A stretch of 64,000 nt of DNA from Pelagibius sp. (lineage in GTDB: Bacteria > Pseudomonadota > Alphaproteobacteria > Kiloniellales > Kiloniellaceae): assembly GCF_028289705.1 (NCBI RefSeq), contig NZ_JANQOI010000034.1:1-64000 (forward strand), given 5' to 3'. Below the pieces are notes generated by a model. It did no database searches, was not told the origin of the DNA, and saw only the letters and a program-made list of their open reading frames with translations. Shown piece by piece: positions 8,186-16,838 of this stretch (the stretch's first letter is position 1; every line of letters starts with the position of its first letter). The translations under genes and the position numbers were made by a program.

Positions 8186-9292
8186 CTACTGCGCAGCGCT
8201 GGGGCGCAAAACTGCTCGTGCCCGGCGCGCCCAGTTGCGGCCCTGCATCATGGCCGCGAGCATGGCTCCGCGCGGTGTCTGGCGATTATAGGCCATGATG
8301 CCCCAAAGTTCGCGGCGCGTGGTCAGCCACTGGGTTTTGTAGGCTTCGTCACCGATACCGAAATCGATTCGTGATACCTTCTCCTCATCGATGAGGTACT
8401 GCATGACGTTATAGGTAAGCACGCCACCCACTGAGAGATTGCTGGGCGCCATTGGGTCGTATGCTGTCTTAAATCCAATAGCCGTCGCATTGGAGACAAT
8501 GATGAGCCAGCTTGCCACTGGCGCACCGCTAAGAAACAGGTTGCCCAGCCGCAAGCATCCGCGCTCCGCACAACTGCGCATCAAGCCATCCATGAAATCG
8601 GGATGGAGTTCCGGCTCCTTCCAACTGGCTCCATAGACCGTCTTGAACGCAGTGATCGCCCGCTCAGCCCCCTCGCCGCCTTTGTAGATCTCGCAAGAAG
8701 CATCGGGCCGGCGGGCAAATCGCCGGGCCTTCCAAGCAAGAGTTTTTTTGACGCTCTTGCCGCGATCCGCGATGTAGTCGTCGAAAGAACGGCCGGCAAC
8801 ATCCTCATACCAGTTACCGAACTGAAAATAGGGTTCAGTAACCAGCCCACAGCTATCGAAGGCTTCCAACAGATAGTCGAACACCTCCGAATCACGGTCC
8901 AGCATGCGAAGCGAGACGGCATCCCAACGCGGCCTGTCACGCAAGAGAGCGCCAACGAGTTCATGAACGATTTTCCGGCGATCAGAGACATGCTCGCCAA
9001 CAAGAGGAGAGAAGCGCAAGGTATAGACGTTGTGGCAACCGCTCAGGAGGCGTGATCCGTATGGTCCGCGCTGTCGCGGCATGCCGATCGCCGGCAAAAG
9101 TGCCTGAGGACGTCCGCTGCCGCTCTCCTCCAGGCCGTAGAAACGCTGCTCCTCACCTGGCGATGCGGTGGTCGCCAAGAGGACGCGGTACCAGAGAGCG
9201 CTGTTGAAAAAACTCTCTTTTTCCGCCGTACGGAACAATGCCTCATAGCTCTCAGGAAGTGCCTCTAGACCGTCGTATCGTCTCACTTCCAT
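8186..9292 (-). CDS. GNAT / FemAB-like (BioF2-type) acyltransferase
   Basis: 368 residues, resembling the GNAT fold proteins related to CelD/FemAB often found in capsule and cellulose loci. Visible features are the substrate segment RGKSVKKTLAWKARRF near the middle and a C-terminal GNAT-like block (GAPVASWLIIV, then DFGIGDEAYKTQW). It probably adds an acyl or aminoacyl group to a sugar or lipid precursor. GAGGA about 8 bases before the ATG supports the start. Operon head for the acyltransferase-phosphatase fusion downstream. Confidence 0.7.
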   Translation of the reverse strand: MEVRRYDGLEALPESYEALFRTAEKESFFNSALWYRVLLATTASPGEEQRFYGLEESGSGRPQALLPAIGMPRQRGPYGSRLLSGCHNVYTLRFSPLVGEHVSDRRKIVHELVGALLRDRPRWDAVSLRMLDRDSEVFDYLLEAFDSCGLVTEPYFQFGNWYEDVAGRSFDDYIADRGKSVKKTLAWKARRFARRPDASCEIYKGGEGAERAITAFKTVYGASWKEPELHPDFMDGLMRSCAERGCLRLGNLFLSGAPVASWLIIVSNATAIGFKTAYDPMAPSNLSVGGVLTYNVMQYLIDEEKVSRIDFGIGDEAYKTQWLTTRRELWGIMAYNRQTPRGAMLAAMMQGRNWARRARAVLRPSAAQ

Positions 9293-9560
9293 GGGCAGTC
9301 CTCGTTTCCCTCAGACAACGTCCTGCAAGATCGCCTTGCGCCCCTCGATTGGCGTAGCCGCAGCTTACGGTCGCGGTGGCCGGACGGCGGCACCAGAAGA
9401 AGCTATCGGCGCAGGCGCGGCCCCTCAAGCAAGAAGCCGCACGGCCCGGACAGCAGCCGACGACCCGGTACTTACGCGCACGATAGAATCAAACAGTTAT
9501 TTTCGCGACCTTGTCGCCCATTGAGCCGACCGGCGATCATCATTTGTTTTTCTTACATTT

Positions 9561-10889
9561 TTGCTACTCTTCGCCGGCTTTTCCCAGGCCCCCCGGCCGT
9601 CCCGCTTCCCGGAGTTGTTCTTGCTGACCCGTCACCCTCCCCTCGGACTTCTGCCCCGCCGCCGGCCGCAGCAGACACGGTCGATCACAGTCGACGGCGA
9701 AGGGCCGAACCGGCCGCGGGAGGGCCGGCTCATCCCCAAGCCGGAGGTGCCCTGCTATCCCGTCCACAACGACCTTCGACTTCTGACAGCGGGCCGCGGC
9801 GCCGACAACGGTGACCAGGACAAGGGCCTCTTCGGCATCGGGCCCGCATTCTTCACCACCGCCGGCAAGACCGCCCTGGCCTGGGCCTTCCGGGCCTCTG
9901 GGCTGCAACCGGGCGCAGCAGTGCTGCTGCCGGCCTATCACTGCCTTGCCATGGTGGAGCCCCTGCCCTGGCTGGGGCTGAAACCCGTCTTCTATCGGCT
10001 GCACGAGGATCTCAGCATCGATTACGCCGCGCTGGAAGCCCGCCTGGATGAGCGCTGCAAGGCCCTGGTGGCCGTCCACTACTTCGGCTTTCCGCAGGAC
10101 GGCCCGCGGCTGAGAGAATTCTGCACGCAGCACGGGCTGTCGTTGATCGAAGACTGTGCCCACAGCTTCTTCGGGCACCGAGGCGAAGAACGCCTGGGAT
10201 CCTTCGGCGACTTTGCCATCGGCAGCCTGCCGAAGTTCTTTCCTGTAGGCAGCGGCGGCTGCCTGGTCTCGGCCCGCCGCCCGCTGCCCCCCGAACCGCT
10301 GGCCGCCCCCGGGTCTCTGGCCGACCTGCGCTCGCTGGTCCGCGATCTCCAGACCACCCACTACTACGGACGCCTGCGGCCTTTGGGGCCCATCACGACG
10401 GGCACGGCGGCGCTGCTCAAGGCGCTGTCGCTGCTGGGCCTTGGCCGCGACATGGCGGGGCTACGGGACACCCCCGCCAGCCTCGACTATGGCGCCGGCC
10501 GGATGGGTGGAACCATCCAGCGCGCCTGCAACCCCGGGGAGATCGCCGCGCGGCGCCGCGAGAACTACCGGACCATCTGTCAGGCCCTTGCCGGGCAGCC
10601 CGGCATCAACCCCGTGAAGCCTGAGCTGGAGGAAGGTATCGTGCCCTACATGGTTCCCCTGCGGATCCCCGCGCTGCGCCGCGTCTTCGCCCAGTTGGAG
10701 GACCGGGCCGTTCCGATGCAGCGCTTCGGCCAGTTTCTCTCGACGGAGCTGGACGACGCGCTCTGCCCGGTCAGCAGCGACCTGTCGCACCACGGCCTGC
10801 AACTCCCTTGTCATCAAAGCCTGCTGCCCGAGGAAATCCAGTGGATGATCGATCGGCTGTGCGAGATCTGCGCCGCTGGCCGGGGCTAG
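9561..10889 (+). CDS. DegT/DnrJ/EryC1/StrS-type PLP-dependent aminotransferase
   Basis: The core has the fold and motifs of sugar aminotransferases: TTAGKTALAWA near the phosphate-binding loop, LLPAYHCLAMVEPL, VHYFGFPQD, LIEDCAHSF (PLP-ring Asp) and SLPKFFPVGSGG, whose Lys should form the Schiff base. These enzymes make amino sugars from nucleotide-linked keto sugars. The start is uncertain: there is no ATG, the frame opens with TTG at 9561, and TTG 9615/9621 or GTG 9747 are alternatives. The first 60 or so residues are Pro/Arg-rich and may not be translated. Confidence 0.75.
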   Translation: MLLFAGFSQAPRPSRFPELFLLTRHPPLGLLPRRRPQQTRSITVDGEGPNRPREGRLIPKPEVPCYPVHNDLRLLTAGRGADNGDQDKGLFGIGPAFFTTAGKTALAWAFRASGLQPGAAVLLPAYHCLAMVEPLPWLGLKPVFYRLHEDLSIDYAALEARLDERCKALVAVHYFGFPQDGPRLREFCTQHGLSLIEDCAHSFFGHRGEERLGSFGDFAIGSLPKFFPVGSGGCLVSARRPLPPEPLAAPGSLADLRSLVRDLQTTHYYGRLRPLGPITTGTAALLKALSLLGLGRDMAGLRDTPASLDYGAGRMGGTIQRACNPGEIAARRRENYRTICQALAGQPGINPVKPELEEGIVPYMVPLRIPALRRVFAQLEDRAVPMQRFGQFLSTELDDALCPVSSDLSHHGLQLPCHQSLLPEEIQWMIDRLCEICAAGRG

Positions 10890-10978
10890 GGCGTGGGCCT
10901 TAACCAATTCGACGTAACTCGAACCTAGGCTGGCCCCGGCCCAAAGGTGTGTTGAACGCCTAGGGGAAGGACGGTAGC

Positions 10979-11119
10979 GTGCCAGCGGCGCGGGGGGCCG
11001 CTGCGGGCCTTGAGGTGCCAAGGGACGGATGCCGGATCGATGGCATAGCGGGCCCTCGAGCAGGGGTGCGGGTGCCCTGTAAGGCACGGCAGGATCAAGA
11101 GGATGCGGACAGGGTATGA
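10979..11119 (+). CDS. Possible 46-residue leader ORF before the asparagine-synthetase-like gene
   Basis: A GTG at 10979 is preceded by AAGGA with a 7-base spacer, and the 46-codon frame ends in ATGA overlapping the next gene's ATG at 11116. The peptide is rich in Arg, Ala, Gly and Val with two Cys. Only about two thirds of third codon positions are G or C, lower than real genes here. I recognise no family. It may be a coupled leader peptide or chance; low confidence. Confidence 0.25.
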   Translation: MPAARGAAAGLEVPRDGCRIDGIAGPRAGVRVPCKARQDQEDADRV

Positions 11120-13089
11120 GCGGCTTTTGCGGGTGGCTTGCGAAAGAGGGATGCCCGGAGTCAGCGCCTCTGCTGTTGGATCGAATGGCCGCGGCCCTCA
11201 CGCGCCCCTTGGCCGACCCTGCTGCGGAGCCCGCCGCTATCCGCTCGGCCTGCAGCGTACAGCCGGCCGCTGCCCTGGCGCTGCGCGGCGCCCCTGAGGA
11301 GACTGCCTGGCGGGAGGAGGACGGGCTCTGCGCCGCCATCATCGGCTATCCGCGCTGGGCCGACGCGACGCTCGATGCCCTGGCGCGCCGGCAGGGCCAG
11401 GGGGCAGCGCTGCTGGAGGCATACCGCCGCCACGGCCACGACCTTCTGGGGCGGCTGTTTGGGCATTTCACCTTTGCCGTGCTGGACCCAAAGCGGGATC
11501 GCCTGTTCAGCGCCATCGACCGCTTCGGAGTCTATCGCCTCTGCTATGCCAACCCTCGGCCCGGCGATCTGATCTTCGCAACCTCCGTCGACGCGATCCG
11601 GAGCTATCCCGGAATGACGGCTACGATCGCCCCGCAAACGCTCTATCAGTACCTCTACTTCATCGACCGCGTGGCCGCCCCCGGGACGATCTATGAAGAG
11701 CAGAGCAAGCTGCGCCCCGGCGAGGCGCTGCTTTTCGAGAACGGTGCGCTGCGCTGCTGGCGCTATTGGCAGATGGACTACCGCCACCCCTCCGGCGCCG
11801 GGCGGGACGACCAGCATCGGGCCCTGCGCGACCGGCTGGAACAGGCCGTGGCCCGCTGTCTGGAAGGGGAGACGGCGAACCAGACCGCGAGCTTCCTGAG
11901 CGGTGGCCTCGACAGCAGCACCGTCACGGGTTTTCTCGCCAAGGCCAATGAGGGCCAGGGGCGCTGCGTCACCATTGCTTTCGAACACGACGCCTTCGAC
12001 GAGACCCCCTACGCCGAGCGCGCCGCCAAGCACTTCGGGCTGAAGCACGAGGTCTTCATGGTGGGCCCGCAGGAGGTTCTGGCAGTGCTGCCGAAGCTCT
12101 CCCACGCCTTCGACGAGCCCTACTCCAACTCCTCGGTCGTGCCCTGCTACTACTGCGCCCTGGTGGGCCGGGAAAGCGGCAACACGGTGATGCTCGCCGG
12201 CGACGGCGGCGACGAGCTCTTCGGCGGCAACAGCCGCTACCTGAAGGACGACGTCTTCGACCTCTACGGCAAGCTGCCGGCCGCGCTACGCGGTGGCCTG
12301 CTGGAGCCGCTGCTGGCCCACCTGCCGGGGCGGGATCGGCTTTCCCTCCTGCGGCGCGCCAACAACTATATCGCGCTGGCCAAGCGGTCTGTCGCCGACC
12401 GCATGAACAGCCACAACGCCTTTGCCTTCACGCCGGTGGAGCGGGTCTTCAGCGCCGAGGCCTTCGCCAGCGTGGATCCGAAGGGTCCGATGCGCTTCGC
12501 CGATGCGATCTACGAGGCGGCCGACGGCGACGCCAAGATCCAGAAGATGATGCATTTCGATCTGCAGGTGACCCTTGCCGACAGCGACCTGCGCAAAGTG
12601 CTGACCAGTTGCACGCTGGCCGGCATGCGGGTCCGCTTTCCCATGCTGGACGACGATCTCGCCATCTTTTCCGCCACGCTTCCGGCGGCGCTGCTGACCG
12701 AGGGCGGCAAGATCCGGCACTTCTACAAGCAGGCGCTGGCCGGCTTTCTGCCTCAGGCGATCATCGACAAGCCCAAACAGGGCTTCGGTCTGCCGATGTT
12801 TCACTACATTGCCGACACCCCGGACCTCGCAACGTTTTTCTGCGACGCACTCAGCGATCTGAAGCGCCGCTTCTTCTTCGACACCGGGTTCCTCGACCGG
12901 ATGATCGCAGACGTCCGCCGCGGCGAGCCCGGCAGCCAAGCCGGGATCGTCTGGGACCTGGCGGTTCTGGAAACCTGGATGGCCTCCCGTGACATTGCTG
13001 CGGACGGCAGGACCGCAGGTCGGGGTCCGGAAACTGCCCCGGGAACGTCCCCGGGATCCGCCCCCGCCAAAGCGGCCCAGCAAGGATAG
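11116..13089 (+). CDS. Asparagine-synthetase-like ATP-dependent amide ligase lacking the glutaminase cysteine
   Basis: 657 residues. The synthetase half is intact: PP-loop FLSGGLDSSTVTG near residue 265 and AGDGGDELFGG near 360. The N-terminal glutaminase-like domain is degenerate: the protein starts MSGFCGW, so position 2 is Ser rather than the catalytic Cys. It should therefore be unable to release ammonia from glutamine in the usual way. Similar degenerate homologues form amide bonds with other amines, or act as lasso-peptide cyclases. No lasso precursor, protease or recognition element is visible nearby. A sulfotransferase follows after 8 bases in the same operon. Confidence 0.8.
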   Translation: MSGFCGWLAKEGCPESAPLLLDRMAAALTRPLADPAAEPAAIRSACSVQPAAALALRGAPEETAWREEDGLCAAIIGYPRWADATLDALARRQGQGAALLEAYRRHGHDLLGRLFGHFTFAVLDPKRDRLFSAIDRFGVYRLCYANPRPGDLIFATSVDAIRSYPGMTATIAPQTLYQYLYFIDRVAAPGTIYEEQSKLRPGEALLFENGALRCWRYWQMDYRHPSGAGRDDQHRALRDRLEQAVARCLEGETANQTASFLSGGLDSSTVTGFLAKANEGQGRCVTIAFEHDAFDETPYAERAAKHFGLKHEVFMVGPQEVLAVLPKLSHAFDEPYSNSSVVPCYYCALVGRESGNTVMLAGDGGDELFGGNSRYLKDDVFDLYGKLPAALRGGLLEPLLAHLPGRDRLSLLRRANNYIALAKRSVADRMNSHNAFAFTPVERVFSAEAFASVDPKGPMRFADAIYEAADGDAKIQKMMHFDLQVTLADSDLRKVLTSCTLAGMRVRFPMLDDDLAIFSATLPAALLTEGGKIRHFYKQALAGFLPQAIIDKPKQGFGLPMFHYIADTPDLATFFCDALSDLKRRFFFDTGFLDRMIADVRRGEPGSQAGIVWDLAVLETWMASRDIAADGRTAGRGPETAPGTSPGSAPAKAAQQG

Positions 13090-13097
13090 CCGGGACG

Positions 13098-14075
13098 ATG
13101 TCAGACCTTGCCGAAAAAGAGATCCTTTTCGTTCTGGGACCGGCGCGCAGCGGCACCACCTTCCTGAACAACCTGCTGGACCGTTGGTTCGACTATGGCA
13201 TGGGACCGGAGGGCACCTTCATCGAGCACTTCCATCGCCGCCTGGGGCGCTACGGTGACCTCTCGAAGACAGATAACCTCTCCCGCCTGGTGGAGGACAT
13301 CTCGAAGTGCCAGATGCTGGAGATCATGCGCCACCGCTATCGCGACGAGGCGCGCCTGGACGTGACCGCTGAGGAGATCCGGGCGCGGATCCTGGAGCCG
13401 AGCTATGCCGGCGTCGTCTATGCGGTCTTCCAGTGCCTCGCCGACCTGCAGTCCAAGACCCGGGTCGGCAACAAGAACCCCGGCTATTGGTCCCATCTCG
13501 ACTTGCTGGACGAGCTCTTTCCCCAGAAGGCCAAGTACATCGCGATCCTGCGCGACGGCCGCGACGTTTTCCTCTCCCTACAGGAGATGACCTGGGGTGG
13601 CCAATCGCCCTATGCGGCGGCCCGGCAGTGGTGCCGGGCGCTGACCGCCATCGAGGCTTTTCAGAAGCGCTGCGGGCCAGAGCGGTTTCTGCTGCTGCGA
13701 TATGAGGACCTGCTGGCCTCTCCCGCTGAGATCTTTACCAGGATCGAGGCCTTCCTCGGCATCGCACTGACGCCGGAGAAGCGCGCCGCGGCCCTTGCGG
13801 AGTCCCAAAGCAACCCCAGGAAAGACAACTTCAACAAGTGGCCGGACCGCCTGTCCGACGGCGACCGCCGGGTCTACGAGGCCCTCGCCGGCGACGTCCT
13901 GGCCAAGCATGGATACCCGGTGCTGCCTGAACGGCCGCGGGTTTCCGCGCTGCAGCGAAGCTGCTTTGAGATGATGGAGTTGAAGCGCCTGCTTCAGGTC
14001 AACCTCTACCACCTGCGCCACAAGCTGCCGGCCGACAGGCAGCGGAAGACACCGAGGACCTCTTCGCGTCGCTGA
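13098..14075 (+). CDS. PAPS-dependent sulfotransferase
   Basis: 325 residues. The 5'-phosphosulfate loop is GPARSGTTFLNNLL at about residue 13, and the 3'-phosphate site is ILRDGRDVFLSL near residue 150, both typical of cytosolic sulfotransferases. It would transfer sulfate from PAPS to a hydroxyl or amine, probably of a glycan, lipid or the product of the preceding amide ligase. It lies tail-to-tail with the minus-strand glycosyltransferase that follows. Confidence 0.8.
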   Translation: MSDLAEKEILFVLGPARSGTTFLNNLLDRWFDYGMGPEGTFIEHFHRRLGRYGDLSKTDNLSRLVEDISKCQMLEIMRHRYRDEARLDVTAEEIRARILEPSYAGVVYAVFQCLADLQSKTRVGNKNPGYWSHLDLLDELFPQKAKYIAILRDGRDVFLSLQEMTWGGQSPYAAARQWCRALTAIEAFQKRCGPERFLLLRYEDLLASPAEIFTRIEAFLGIALTPEKRAAALAESQSNPRKDNFNKWPDRLSDGDRRVYEALAGDVLAKHGYPVLPERPRVSALQRSCFEMMELKRLLQVNLYHLRHKLPADRQRKTPRTSSRR

Positions 14076-14113
14076 GGTCTCCCGTATTTCGACGGTCCGG
14101 CCCGCGCTACAGC

Positions 14114-15319
14114 CTACGGCTTAACGAGCCTTCGATAGAGCGGGTCGTAGTGGGCGGCACTGGCCTCCCAACTGCGCTGGCCCTCGACAAAGGCGCGCCC
14201 TGCCGCACAGATCTCGGGCCAGCGGGGGCGCCGGGCGAAGAGGTCGTGGAGCGCGCGGACCAGGCCGGCCTTGTCGTCGGCAGGAAAGAGGAAACCGGTC
14301 TTGCCGTCCTCGATCAGCTCCTGATGGCCGCCGACGTCGGAGGCGAAGACCAGCTTGCCCTGGGCCATGGCCTCCAGCGGCTTCAGGGGGGTCACCAGTT
14401 CGGTCAGGCGCATGCGGTGGCGGGGATAGACCAGCACGTCGAGCAGGCCGTAGTAGCGCTCCACCTCCTCGTGGGGCACGCGGCCGGTGAAGATGGCGCG
14501 GTCCTCCACCCCCAGATCGCGCGCCAGGGCCTTCAGACGGGCCTCCTGCGGGCCCCCGCCCACCAATAACAACTTCAACCCGGCAAGCTCTCCCCGCAGC
14601 TCCGCCAGGGCCTCGATCAGCAGGTCGAGCCCCTCGTAGGCATAGAAGGAGCCGATGAAGCCGATGGCCGCGCCCGGCTCCAGGCCCAGGCGGGCCAGCA
14701 GCGCGTGGTCACGCGGCGGCGCGTTCTGGAAGGTGGTCAGATCCACGGCGTTGGGCACCACGGTCACCTTGTCGGCGGCGATGCCGCGGTCCAGAACGTC
14801 GCGGCGCAGGCCCTGGCAGATGGTCACCACGCCATCGGCCCGGCGCAACAGGTAGCTCTCCAATCCACGGGTGGCGCGGTAGCGGAGCCCCCAGGGCCGG
14901 GCACCGTGGAGGTTGACGGCGGCGTCCTCCCAGAAGGCGCGGACCTCGTAGACCAGCGGCAAGCCCTCCCGCCGGGCGACGGAGAGCGCCGGCAGCCCGT
15001 TCAGGATCGGGGAATGGGCATGCAGGATATCCGGGCGGACCTCCCGCACCAGGCGTTGCAGGCGGGCACGGGTGGCGGCCATCTGGCGCCAATCCCCCGC
15101 CAGGGGGAGGGTGGCGATGGCGGAATTCGAAATCGGCGTCCGGTAGAAATGCCAGCCGTTCACCGACTCCTCGGGCCCGTGGGTTTCGGGATGGCGCGGG
15201 GTGGTGAGCTGAAAGGTCTCCCAGCCACGGGCGCGCTGGGCGCGCAGGATCCCCAAGGTTCGAAACACATAGCCGCTTTGCTGCGGCAAAGAGTGATCGA
15301 GAACGTGGAGGATGCGCAT
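14114..15319 (-). CDS. Exosortase A-associated GT4 glycosyltransferase (Daro_2409 family)
   Basis: About 401 residues from the ATG at 15319; the frame stays open a further 12 codons. The opening MRILHVLDHSLPQQSGYVFR is characteristic of the glycosyltransferase family found in PEP-CTERM/EPS loci. The GT-B C-terminal domain shows FIGSFYAYEGLD, LLLVGGGPQ and the donor-site stretch containing TPLKPLEAMAQGK. It builds the polysaccharide repeat on the cytoplasmic side. Donor sugar unknown. It is separated from the PEP-CTERM gene upstream by a strong terminator. Confidence 0.85.
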   Translation of the reverse strand: MRILHVLDHSLPQQSGYVFRTLGILRAQRARGWETFQLTTPRHPETHGPEESVNGWHFYRTPISNSAIATLPLAGDWRQMAATRARLQRLVREVRPDILHAHSPILNGLPALSVARREGLPLVYEVRAFWEDAAVNLHGARPWGLRYRATRGLESYLLRRADGVVTICQGLRRDVLDRGIAADKVTVVPNAVDLTTFQNAPPRDHALLARLGLEPGAAIGFIGSFYAYEGLDLLIEALAELRGELAGLKLLLVGGGPQEARLKALARDLGVEDRAIFTGRVPHEEVERYYGLLDVLVYPRHRMRLTELVTPLKPLEAMAQGKLVFASDVGGHQELIEDGKTGFLFPADDKAGLVRALHDLFARRPRWPEICAAGRAFVEGQRSWEASAAHYDPLYRRLVKP

Positions 15320-15444
15320 CACCGGGCCCTTAACCGATAGCGGAGATCGGATCAAGGTGTTTCAGGTTCGGGCTCGGCAGAGCCGAGGCACGCGCGTCAC
15401 TGGCGGAGCTTACGAGGGTCGCGGAGCGCCCCGGAAAAATGACC

Positions 15445-15481
15445 CAAAAGAAAGGGCCCGCGGGGATCTCCCCGCGGGCCC
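15445..15481 (-). terminator. Rho-independent terminator of the PEP-CTERM gene
   Basis: A perfect GC-rich inverted repeat (GGGCCCGCGGGG and its complement, 15454-15481, ATCT loop) lies 40 bases past the PEP-CTERM stop codon. On the minus strand it is followed by CTTTCTTTT. This is the clearest terminator in the window and insulates the gene from the glycosyltransferase downstream. Confidence 0.9.
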
Positions 15482-15521
15482 GTAACTATGGCGTTTGGAG
15501 CCTAGGCGGCGTGCTGTCCGG

Positions 15522-16442
15522 TCAGACCGCCGTGAGCCGCTTCCGCGAGAAGACACCCAAGACCAGCAGACCGATGCCGAAGAGCAGCAGGTTCACCGGT
15601 TCCGGAACGATGGAGAAGGTGTTGTTGCCGTCCACCTGGAACAAGATGTCGTTCGCCGCGACCGCAGTGTCAGGATAGAAGGCCGACCCGCCGACATGGA
15701 AGTCCGTTGTGTTGGCCGCAGGAGGCGTAGGAGGAAACTGCAGCGTGCCGAAGAACTCAAGATCGAACACAGTATCGATCAGGCCGAGAATGAACTCATC
15801 GAGCACAAAGTCCAATGCCGCCTGGACTTGAGCGTCGAGGGTCGCGACGCCAACCCCGCTGCTTCCGGTGGTTGCCGTGAAGGTCGAGGTCTGCGAAACG
15901 AGTGAGAAGCGCGCGACCTCGGTGCCGTCGTCATAACCGGTACCGGCAGCGATGCTGGCTTCCGTGCCGCCCCCGCCCAGTCCTACTTCGTCATAGAAGA
16001 TCGAGATCGTGCCGCCGGCACCGCCAAGACCAAAGATGGCGGACGTTCCACCGCCCAAGACCGCGGTCACGACTTCTTGGAAGCGGGCCACGATCGTGAA
16101 CTGATATTCCGTACCGGCAAGCGCACCACCAGTGCCGCTTGAGTTCAGCGTTGACGCGAAGGACACCGCACCACCGCCCGGATCCGTCGCACCGGTCAGA
16201 ATCGATTGGTAAACGAAGTCGAAGGTCTGGCCCACCGCCAGCGGTGCGCCGAAGGGCCCGATGCCAATGGCCAGGCCGGCGGAGCTGGAGGTCCAGTCCA
16301 TTTCCCTGACATTCGATGCAAGGGTGCCGCCACTGCCATCCAGCAGATCCACATCCGTCAGCGGGCCGGCGTCAGCCGTAACCGGGGCGAGCCCCAGCAT
16401 AGCAACCGCACCGGCGGCGAGGGTAAGCTGCTTCAAATTCAT
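15522..16442 (-). CDS. PEP-CTERM sorting-domain protein
   Basis: 306 residues from the ATG at 16442, chosen because it begins a clear signal peptide (MNLKQLTLAAGAVAMLGLAP, cleavage near ADA-G) and has an AAGGA ribosome site. The mature part is Gly/Ser/Thr-rich, beta-type and low in charge. The C-terminus has the sorting signal: VPEP, one hydrophobic helix, then the basic cluster RKR. An exosortase would cleave near VPEP during export, and the protein is likely surface- or matrix-associated. A sigma-54 promoter precedes it and a strong terminator follows, so it is monocistronic. Confidence 0.92.
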   Translation of the reverse strand: MNLKQLTLAAGAVAMLGLAPVTADAGPLTDVDLLDGSGGTLASNVREMDWTSSSAGLAIGIGPFGAPLAVGQTFDFVYQSILTGATDPGGGAVSFASTLNSSGTGGALAGTEYQFTIVARFQEVVTAVLGGGTSAIFGLGGAGGTISIFYDEVGLGGGGTEASIAAGTGYDDGTEVARFSLVSQTSTFTATTGSSGVGVATLDAQVQAALDFVLDEFILGLIDTVFDLEFFGTLQFPPTPPAANTTDFHVGGSAFYPDTAVAANDILFQVDGNNTFSIVPEPVNLLLFGIGLLVLGVFSRKRLTAV

Positions 16443-16501
16443 TGCCTTGATCCTTCTCCAAACTCCAGGCCCAAAGGAGCCCGCCATAGTTCGCTCTATA
16501 A

Positions 16502-16518
16502 ATGCAATCCCTATGCCA
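16502..16518 (-). promoter_or_regulatory. Sigma-54 (-24/-12) promoter of the PEP-CTERM gene
   Basis: On the minus strand the sequence reads TGGCATAGGGATTGCAT, that is TGGCAT-N5-TTGCA with GG and GC 10 bases apart. It differs from the consensus only at the last base of the -24 hexamer. Transcription would begin near 16492, giving a leader of about 50 bases before the ATG at 16442. The window also encodes PrsR, the sigma-54 activator linked to PEP-CTERM genes in other bacteria. Confidence 0.82.
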
Positions 16519-16686
16519 GATCGATACTTTCCCATAATTACAAAACCTTAACTGCCCATAGCTCGTTGACGGAGGGCACCATCGGGAAAATCTGTAAGAT
16601 ATTTTGACAATTTGACGCCGGCACGGTCAAAAATCCCGCAAAACATCCTCGAAGATCCGAGAACAGACAAGTCTTTCAATGTACTA

Positions 16687-16704
16687 CGATGGTTTACACC
16701 ATCG
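16687..16704. promoter_or_regulatory. Palindromic operator candidate CGATGGT-TTAC-ACCATCG
   Basis: Perfect 7-bp arms around a 4-base centre. The 8-mer CACCATCG recurs at 16577-16584, about 120 bases away and nearer the sigma-54 promoter. The position, roughly 180 bases upstream of that promoter, fits an upstream activator site, such as one for PrsR. This is inference from position and symmetry only. Confidence 0.4.
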
Positions 16705-16838
16705 AATCCGGAGCGCCATTCGACGGCCTCAGAACGACACTAGCAGCCTGTCGCCCACGATGAGATTTTTGTCCGGAGATGCTTTGGAACAGCCTTAGCC
16801 TAGTTCTTTGTTAACCATAAATTTGCTAGCAATGACCC

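Larger units (their letters stand above)
16443..16838. other. Divergent regulatory region between PEP-CTERM gene and glycosyltransferase
   Basis: About 400 AT-richer bases. It holds the sigma-54 site at 16502-16518 (minus), an 18-bp palindrome at 16687-16704 and a separate copy of its half site CACCATCG at 16577-16584. No promoter with good match is obvious for the plus-strand gene. Confidence 0.6.

Noticed and set aside
10890-14075. Lasso-peptide biosynthetic cluster
   Set aside because: The Cys-less asparagine-synthetase homologue suggested a cyclase, but there is no leader peptidase (B protein), recognition element or convincing precursor nearby.
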